NCBI GenBank assembly: GCA_030248215.1
Contig: JASANG010000440.1
Location: forward strand, 372,001-436,000
Direction of reading: 5' to 3'
Origin: Enoplolaimus lenunculus
Taxonomy: Eukaryota > Nematoda > Enoplea > Enoplida > Thoracostomopsidae
Length of the DNA stretch: 64,000 bases
Shown: piece after piece, positions 60,801 to 64,000 of the stretch
How the letters are laid out: the number at the start of each line of letters is the position of its first letter
Numbering within the stretch: the first letter of the stretch is position 1
Program-made: the position numbers and the translations under genes
The notes under the pieces: model-generated
What the model was told of the DNA's origin: nothing
Seen by the model: only the letters and a program-made list of their open reading frames with translations
The model's database searches: none

Positions 60801-63431
60801 AGTAACATTGGCCTGAAAATCAATAGAAAAACAATGGTACACCACTTTTCTGAAACTTCTTTCCTGCATCTAATCTGTCTGTTACTAGTTTTCCGTTTCC
60901 GGTATTTTTACTATCAAATATACCTTTATCACTTGGTCTCTCTTACTTTTCACTGTATTTTTAGACAATATCCACCCACAACTGAAACACGAGAGTGCAG
61001 CCAGCAGAGTTTTCGTGTGGTTCAACTCACCCCAGAAAAATGGTCCCTCCGTTGAAATTTTTTCGACCCTGAATATAAATTAAATAAAATCTTCGCAGTC
61101 TCGTTCAAAATATCTTTACCCTTCTGAGGCATCGCGGGCAGGCCATGCTATAAGCCCGTATTCTTAAAAGTATGTAGCAACTATCACCAGTGGCTGATAG
61201 GTAGTGTAACTTTGCAACCAGCCCATGGTGACGTTCAAATTTCACCACATAGTTCGCATTTCATTTGTCCTACTTCTGTACCAGTTTTGAGATCTGCAAC
61301 TGCAGATGTTCGTCTGTTTGAAAGCCTATCCCTAATTGATGACAGGTGTTATACGCATTTGAGAATATGGGTCCTAGTCGCAAGGACCATGTTGGTTCAA
61401 AATTTACGTCTAATGATTGCGCTGTATTTTTCTATGCCGCACAAGGCCGCCCGGTACAGCGCTGGACTCGAGGCGTCGACGCGATTATTGCGCATCTCTT
61501 ATCGTTCTGCTCATGACAGACACAGTCCATTTCCTACCATAGTTAATATCCTCAAAAATTGAGCTGAGTACTAAAAATTTGAGTTGCAAATATTAACGCT
61601 TAATCAAACTTGTTTCCAAGCTTATACCGTGAACCAGGGTGCAAAGCGAAACTGGATTATACCGTGATCGGAATCGGAATCGGAACAGCAAATTCATACC
61701 GCAATCGCAATCGGAACTACAAAATTTGTGATTATAAGAATAATTTGTATTATAACAAGTGTAGTATTGATTAAGGGTGTATGTTTTCTGGTAACAATTT
61801 TCGAAAATGTCGCATGAACAAATTGGCAATCATTTTTTGGTCTTGTATATAAAGCTAAACTAAAATCAATTATTGATAATTTTAACTTATCGAAAACAAT
61901 TTAATAGATAAATGATGCAGAAATTTTATACAACATACACAACAAGTCTCCTAAAATTAAACTGTCGAAATTCCGATTCCGATAGATTGTGCAATCGGAA
62001 TCGGAACTCGTTTTGAATCGGAATTCTAATCGGAATCGGAATTCAATTCGACTGCGCCAAAGTCACAATTTCAACTCACACAAGTCGCTCAGTGAGTCGA
62101 ATTGGAGTCTGGCACAGTCGAATTTGACTCAGTTTGTGTAGTCTGGAAAAGCCTATTTCGGAGAGATTCTACTTGACTCACCATTTTTTGCAGTGCACTC
62201 GTAATATTTGCAGACTCGAAAAACGCAATTTCATAGGCTGCAAATAAACTTGCATACGCAATCTCGCTCGATATCCTCGCAAAAACGTTTATAAACAAAG
62301 TCTCCACCCCCCGAACATGAAATCACGGCTTCAAGCACTGGTCGCAAGCGAAACTTACACATCTGATGTATCGAGAAGGCAAACCAAGTGGTCGAAGCCA
62401 TCAACGCGAAGCGTTTGTTGCAGTTCAGCAATCACTTGACGCAACGTTGAATCTGCGTCAAAATGCATGGGAAACGTGTCGATCCATAACCTGAAACAAA
62501 CGATCAAACGATCCATCGTCAGTCCACGTCGGGACTTCAGAGCTAAACTGGGGCTTAGGATCCCGAGTTAAGCGCTCAACCCCTGCGTCACGCAGTCCGC
62601 CTCTCCAACTACTTTTTTTCATCGACTATATTTGTCGAAACGTACGCTGTCGGCAAGCATACCATACAATGTACATTGCATATATTGCATATGCACCAGG
62701 ACATGCAGGTCTCACATGCTTACAGACGTGACAACTCGAGTTTAGTTTCAACGCAAGTTGACATTTTTAGATTTGTAGCTTTGGCTTTAACTCGAACGAT
62801 CTCATTGACCATCAATCTATAGATTGAAAAAGGCAAACCATTAAATATATACTGGCTGGACAGAGTCGGATCCCCAAAAATTTCCGACGGGGGGTGACGC
62901 CCCTCCCCCAGCCCCCCCTCTGGAACCGCTAGTGTGGCCGGCTTCACAGAGACACGACTAAATCCAATTTCAACTCAAATGTCGAGATTTTACTGAAATT
63001 TTAAGTTTTGAAACTGAACCAAAACATTCCAAGGGGGGTTAAAATTTTTGTTGGAAGTAATGAATTTGCTCACCTCTGCCTCTGTCCGTGGGCCTGTAAA
63101 ACGCAATCAATAAGTAAACATTACCGTATAGCGTGGCACAACTTGAACCGATAATTATAACTAAGACAACGCATGGTAGTATGATCACACGAGTTAGTGT
63201 CCAGTTCCACTGTTGACCTGGGGGTCGCGTCTCTCTGACCGGCACCAACCCCACCTGTTGTACCCGGAGGTCCAACTGTGATCCCGTAAGGCTGACACGT
63301 AGTTGAAGGTCCGTTACTGTGATATAAATCAATAAATATCCGTCCAAACTCCGACGAACAAATGTACCATTGTGATATGAGAAATAACGTTCGTGGAAAC
63401 GCCGATTGGGCCACAATTTCACCCGAATCAT
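38149..63431 (-). CDS. RasGRP: RasGRP-type guanine nucleotide exchange factor (5' end outside window)
   Basis: Exons in transcript order: 63431-63125, 62490-62359, 58251-58138, 51356-51276, 50652-50560, 49460-49344, 48485-48388, 47058-46872, 46243-46166, 45248-45144, 44287-44172, 42738-42591, 41091-40884, 39827-39383, 38953-38149 (stop TAA). All have AG and GT borders and agree in phase, except that one exon between 58138 and 51356 was not located. Domain order REM, RasGEF, two EF hands, C1 and a low-complexity tail is that of RasGRP/CalDAG-GEF, which loads GTP on Ras or Rap in response to calcium and diacylglycerol at membranes. Which vertebrate RasGRP is closest I cannot say. The gene converges on myosin copy B, and its introns are full of MITEs and minisatellites. 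Confidence 0.9.
40029..40231. mobile_element. hAT-like MITE in RasGRP intron
   Basis: GGCCCATGTAAAGATCAGGG at the left, GTTGTTTACATTGACC at the right, with TTAGG words in the core. Confidence 0.65.
40884..42738 (-). CDS. RasGRP: RasGRP second EF hand (end) and C1 domain exons
   Basis: Exon 42738-42591 begins by completing the second EF loop ([12 protein letters not shown]) and carries the start of C1 ([19 protein letters not shown]). Exon 41091-40884 finishes it ([19 protein letters not shown] then [11 protein letters not shown]). The zinc pattern H-x12-C-x2-C-x13-C-x2-C-x4-H-x2-C-x7-C is complete. Residues used for diacylglycerol binding in typical C1 domains (Pro in the first loop, Gly and Gln in WGILRQG) are present, so membrane recruitment by diacylglycerol is likely. 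Confidence 0.92.
41583..41994. mobile_element. hAT-like MITE with GGTCTCGGT arms
   Basis: AAGGAATGTGCGGTCTCGGT at the left and ACCGAGACCGCACATCCCTG at the right, flanked by ATCCAATG and ATCCAGTG (7 of 8 match). The arms are rich in GAGACC/GGTCTC. A related, less complete element is at about 53215-53590. Sequence and ends differ from the GGCC-CATG family. Confidence 0.7.
42013..42283. mobile_element. piggyBac-like MITE with tRNA-like centre, near twin of 6907-7177
   Basis: TTAA on both sides. The tRNA-like part reads on the plus strand: CAGCTGAGTGGTGATGG (A box) and GGAGTTCGAATCC (B box) at about 42172-42232. Only about a dozen differences from the inverted copy at 6907-7177 by eye. Directly after it a further, decayed copy starts at about 42284 (TTTTCCCGCATGAATG). 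Confidence 0.78.
42768..43062. mobile_element. MITE with ACGTGCAAGTTTTTGC termini
   Basis: CCCATTCGCACGTGCAAGTT to ACTTGCACGTGTGAATAGCG. Its left end lies 30 bp from the acceptor of the RasGRP exon 42738-42591. Confidence 0.65.
43257..43723. repeat. (TAAGCC)n array, about 78 hexamers
   Basis: Nearly pure CCTAAG/TAAGCC hexamers with an ATAAGC variant every two to five units, forming an irregular higher-order pattern. The complement is TTAGGC, the telomere unit of nematodes, but this array is interstitial, in a RasGRP intron. I see no clear transposon terminus beside it, though it may be the relic core of the hexamer-bearing MITE. Confidence 0.9.
44172..44287 (-). CDS. RasGRP: RasGRP EF-hand exon
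   Basis: Encodes [20 protein letters not shown], then [18 protein letters not shown] and the first two bases of a His codon. The first loop ([12 protein letters not shown]) has acidic residues at 1, 3, 5 and Glu at 12, and so should bind calcium; the second loop is completed by the next exon and is also intact. Acceptor AG|GCC, donor CA|GTAAGT. Confidence 0.92.
44360..44573. repeat. 31-bp minisatellite
   Basis: About seven units of CTGTACGGCGTCGTCCGTAA followed by CCGTGAGTCAC. It seems to be a tandem amplification of part of the CGTCCGTCACCGT family (14785-14930). It lies 70 bp upstream, in transcript sense, of the EF-hand exon. Confidence 0.85.
44975..45154 (-). repeat. 38-bp tandem repeat carrying the splice donor
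   Basis: Five copies, on the minus strand, of CCATGGTTGAG|GTCAGTTTC followed by TGTAAATGATGTCATTAG. The copy at the exon edge contains the real end of the RasGRP exon 45248-45144 (ATGGTTGAG|GTCAGT); four more follow in the intron, three with the identical GAG|GTCAGT and the last changed to GAA|GTCAGC. Confidence 0.85.
46166..51356 (-). CDS. RasGRP: RasGRP catalytic RasGEF (CDC25) domain exons
   Basis: Seven consecutive exons: 51356-51276 ([12 protein letters not shown]), 50652-50560 ([23 protein letters not shown]), 49460-49344 ([20 protein letters not shown]), 48485-48388 ([18 protein letters not shown]), 47058-46872 ([18 protein letters not shown]), 46243-46166 ([15 protein letters not shown]) and the next exon 45248-45144 ([20 protein letters not shown]) as linker. 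These are the hallmark blocks of the CDC25 fold, including the helical hairpin segment that opens the Ras nucleotide site and the IPIVGVHLKDL block. The part before TPTLERS, usually containing an HLEPEELAEHL-like block, was not found. Confidence 0.92.
47034..47722 (-). repeat. 77-bp tandem repeat carrying the splice acceptor
   Basis: About nine units; on the minus strand each has a branch-like AACTAAAAC, a T-rich tract, TTTCAG, and the first 25 or so bases of the RasGRP exon (GGGAGTTCACTTAAAAGACC then TCAT). The lowest copy is the true acceptor of the exon 47058-46872; eight more lie upstream in the intron. Units differ at very few bases. Confidence 0.92.
47782..48030 (+). repeat. tRNA-derived SINE
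   Basis: ATGAGACATGTTTATCCTG 5' block, AAATATAGTCGATGAAAAAA box, then GTTAGAGAGACGGCTACGTG with A-box-like GTGGCGCAGTGGTGGAG. The B box is decayed (TTAGTTCTAGCC). It inserted just beyond the acceptor minisatellite. Confidence 0.6.
48158..48356. mobile_element. Palindromic MITE (CACTGTAAATTTCAGTGAG family)
   Basis: CACTGTAAATTGCAATGAGT to CTCACTGAAATTTACAGTG; TA follows the right end but the left flank is TT. Its right end is 32 bp from the donor of the RasGRP exon 48485-48388. Confidence 0.6.
50030..50470. repeat. 43-bp minisatellite with CCAAT and a hairpin
   Basis: About ten units of TAACCAATCAGTACAAGATT then CGGCTTTCTATAATATAGAA. CTATAATATAG is palindromic. Two units lack a few bases (TTTTATAATATAAAA). 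It sits 90 bp downstream, in transcript sense, of the RasGRP exon 50652-50560. Confidence 0.88.
50837..51010. mobile_element. hAT-like MITE in RasGRP intron
   Basis: CTCGTGTAAACATCAGTGGCGG to CCCAGTTCTATACATTGGCC, core with TTAGG words; ends somewhat decayed. Confidence 0.55.
51487..51714. mobile_element. MITE with ACGTGCAAGTTTTTGC termini
   Basis: ACGCTATTCACACGTGCAAG to TTGCACGTGTGAATAGGGCT, the shortest full copy in the window. Confidence 0.68.
51786..52510. repeat. Degenerate direct repeat with CCGGATG and CTTCCGGTC words
   Basis: About four diverged units of 180-210 bp, each starting ACCGGATGY and containing TTTCAAACTTCCGGTC and AAATACGATGTAAAATTTTG. Related CCGGTT/CCGGAT fragments occur at 22908-22985, 31893-31950, 44055-44135, 52820-52900 and 53850-53895. 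No gene is seen. Confidence 0.5.
54290..54530. repeat. AAT-rich microsatellite
   Basis: Impure (AAT)n/(TAA)n with ATGATA and AACAAT interruptions for about 240 bp in a RasGRP intron. Confidence 0.85.
55263..55490. repeat. MITE with CCGTATTCTCAAATG termini, decayed
   Basis: AGTATTTTCAAATATGCGTA at the left and TACATTTACAAATATGCGCC at the right; a partial copy follows at about 55605-55770. Confidence 0.45.
56204..56274 (+). tRNA. tRNA-like sequence (pseudogene or SINE head)
   Basis: 71 nt with a perfect 7-bp acceptor pairing (GACCACA with TGTGGTC), an A-box-like AAGTAGTGGTAGAATGC and a B-box-like GAGGTTCAATTCC. The D stem and T stem pair poorly, and an anticodon loop can be drawn only with a mismatch, so I do not assign an amino acid. 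Best read as a tRNA-derived relic in a RasGRP intron. Confidence 0.4.
57728..57790. repeat. Three 21-bp units
   Basis: Direct repeats of CCGGAAGCGGAATGGTNTTAA with one or two changes. The adjoining open frame has no recognisable family. Confidence 0.7.
57930..58110. mobile_element. hAT-like MITE next to a RasGRP exon
   Basis: ACCAATGTATAGAAACCGGCC to CTCCTGATCTTTACATCGGC; its right end lies 27 bp from the donor of the candidate exon 58251-58138. Confidence 0.55.
58138..58251 (-). CDS. RasGRP: Candidate RasGRP linker exon after REM
   Basis: Acceptor CTTACAG|A, donor CA|GTGAGT; the one-base start fits the two-base end (GAT GT) of the REM exon. It would encode [20 protein letters not shown] and then a Ser/Gln-rich stretch. 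This region is variable in the family, so support is only splice sites, phase and the absence of stops. Confidence 0.5.
59949..60200. mobile_element. Palindromic MITE (CACTGCAAAAAATGG family), long version
   Basis: ACTGCAAAAAATAGTGAGTC to CTCACCATTTTTTGCAGTG. The centre has an extra pair of CGCTCAGTGAGTCGAAATTG units. Half of another copy is at about 62040-62195. Confidence 0.6.
60536..60813. mobile_element. hAT-like MITE, GGGGCGTAAC variant with 47-bp tandem core
   Basis: GGCCCATGTTACTTTTAGAGG to CCCACAAAAGTAACATTGGCC, flanked by CGAAAATC and TGAAAATC. The core holds about three 47-bp units of CGCTTAGGCTTAGGTTTACA plus a CTTAGACTGAGGAACTC segment. Confidence 0.7.
61156..61377. repeat. MITE with CCGTATTCTCAAATG termini
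   Basis: CCCGTATTCTTAAAAGTATG to GCATTTGAGAATATGGGTCC, with the usual CTATCACC and GACAGGTG arms. Confidence 0.55.
61655..62040. repeat. Inverted repeat with CGGAATCGGAATC arms
   Basis: Left arm GTGATCGGAATCGGAATCGG, right arm CCGATTCCGATAGATTGTGC with further CGGAATCGGAATT words. The middle (AATTTAATAGATAAATGATG, near 61910) recurs at 63740-64000, where a second copy runs off the window's right edge ending CCGATTCCGATTGA. Confidence 0.6.
62359..63431 (-). CDS. RasGRP: RasGRP REM (Ras exchanger motif) exons
   Basis: Exon 63431-63125 encodes [20 protein letters not shown] ([10 protein letters not shown] follows), a Gly/Thr-rich insert of about 30 residues, and [15 protein letters not shown]. 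Exon 62490-62359 continues [20 protein letters not shown] and ends LLDTSDV. The pattern of a FLxxHxWYxxSxE-like helix and an RxxxCxxIRxWIxxFPxxFD block is the REM of RasGRP proteins, which packs on the GEF domain. The two-base start at 63431 shows further coding to the right. Confidence 0.82.
62520..62722 (-). repeat. tRNA-derived SINE
   Basis: Minus-strand copy: ATGTGAGACCTGCATGTCC, AATATAGTCGATGAAAAAAA, GTTGGAGAGGCGGACTGCGT, A-box-like GACGCAGGGGTTGAGCG. It lies 30 bp beyond the acceptor side of the REM exon 62490-62359. Confidence 0.58.
62855..62940. repeat. CAGAGTCGGATCC-type short element
   Basis: ACAGAGTCGGATCCCCAAAA then TTTCCGACGGGGGGTG and CCCCCTCTGGAACCGCTAGTG. A close relative is at about 59716-59782 (CAGAGGCGGACCCAAAAATT to TATGGATCCGCTAGTGG). 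The ends CAGAGNCGGA and TCCGC-like complement resemble hAT termini. Confidence 0.5.
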
Positions 63432-64000
63432 CTAAAAAATAAAATAAAAACATTTTCAAATTAAAATTTAAATGTTAAAATTTACTGACAAAAATTTATT
63501 TTGTTTAAATTTAAGAAACAAATTAAACTTTCGGCCTGTGCTAACTATACAAGCGTCTAAGCACTAGTTTACGCCTAAACCCAAACCTAGGTCTAAGCCT
63601 AAGCGTAAGCCTAAATGTAGGCTTTATACCTCATCTTAAACCTGAGCCTAAGCCTACCAGAGTGAAACATAGTAAGTAGTGCGTTTGGGTCAACTTTTTT
63701 GCATTCCTTCCAAGATGTTTTGAGAGAAAATAGAGTAACTAGAAATTTTTTACTGTACGTATAATTTGCATTAACCAATATAATATTGATTTAGGGTGTC
63801 TGTTGGCTGGCAACAGTTTTCATAAACGTTACATGAACAAAGTGACGATGATTTTTGGCTCTGTAAAGCTGAACTACACCTATTATTGATAAGTTAACTC
63901 ATCGAAAGCAATTTAATAGATAAACGATGCAGAGTTTTTATGCAACATGTCACAACAAATAGAATTAAAATTAAAATTTAAAAATTCCGATTCCGATTGA

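Noticed and set aside
63039-63431. Minus-strand frame with a membrane-like stretch ([15 protein letters not shown])
   Set aside because: The alternative frame of the same exon has proper splice phase and continues into the REM sequence of the next exon, so the membrane-like frame is a shadow.

Overview
The window is AT-rich animal nuclear DNA: small coding exons with GT-AG introns, very many short inverted-repeat transposons and several minisatellites. It carries parts or all of three genes. The myosin rod sequences most resemble protostome striated-muscle myosin heavy chain, so I infer an invertebrate, perhaps a lophotrochozoan. I cannot name the species. The TTAGGC-like hexamer that is so common here is the nematode telomere unit, but here it lies inside transposons and is not evidence for a nematode.

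Layout. (1) 681-7287, plus strand: the last nine coding exons of a muscle-type myosin heavy chain (copy A); the rest lies left of the window. (2) 10753-32264, plus strand: a second, tandem myosin rod gene (copy B), about 1,140-1,150 residues. Its last nine exons match copy A exon for exon. It covers the whole coiled-coil rod, but no motor domain fits in the 3.5 kb between the two copies. Instead, a 24-codon exon starting with ATG at 10753 and ending in a GTAAGG donor is in phase with the first rod exon. Copy B therefore looks like a stand-alone headless myosin (rod-only, comparable in design to Drosophila myosin rod protein or molluscan catchin/myorod), encoded by its own duplicated gene. (3) 63431 down to 38149, minus strand: most of a RasGRP-type Ras/Rap exchange factor (REM, RasGEF, two EF hands, C1, Ser/Gln/His-rich tail), its 5' end beyond the right edge. 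It converges on copy B.

Between 32265 and 38148 I see only repeats, including an almost perfect 38-bp satellite of about 33 units (36706-37953) that ends about 200 bp from the RasGRP stop codon.

Repeats. The commonest family has termini near GGCCAATGTAAAGAACAGGGG and 8-bp target duplications, so it is hAT-like; its interior holds TAAGCC/TTAGGC hexamers that have expanded into arrays at several places. Others are a TTAA-flanked piggyBac-like MITE with a tRNA-like centre, TA-flanked palindromic MITEs, a family ending in ACGTGCAAGTTTTTGC, a family ending in CCGTATTCTCAAATG, and tRNA-derived SINEs. Two minisatellites in RasGRP introns are built from the adjoining splice site itself: a repeated acceptor (77-bp unit) and a repeated donor (38-bp unit).

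How the genes relate: copies A and B would both supply thick-filament rod. RasGRP is a calcium/diacylglycerol-responsive signalling protein with no evident functional link to the myosins beyond being a neighbour. All exon calls were made by reading splice sites and comparing with remembered family sequences; no search was run.
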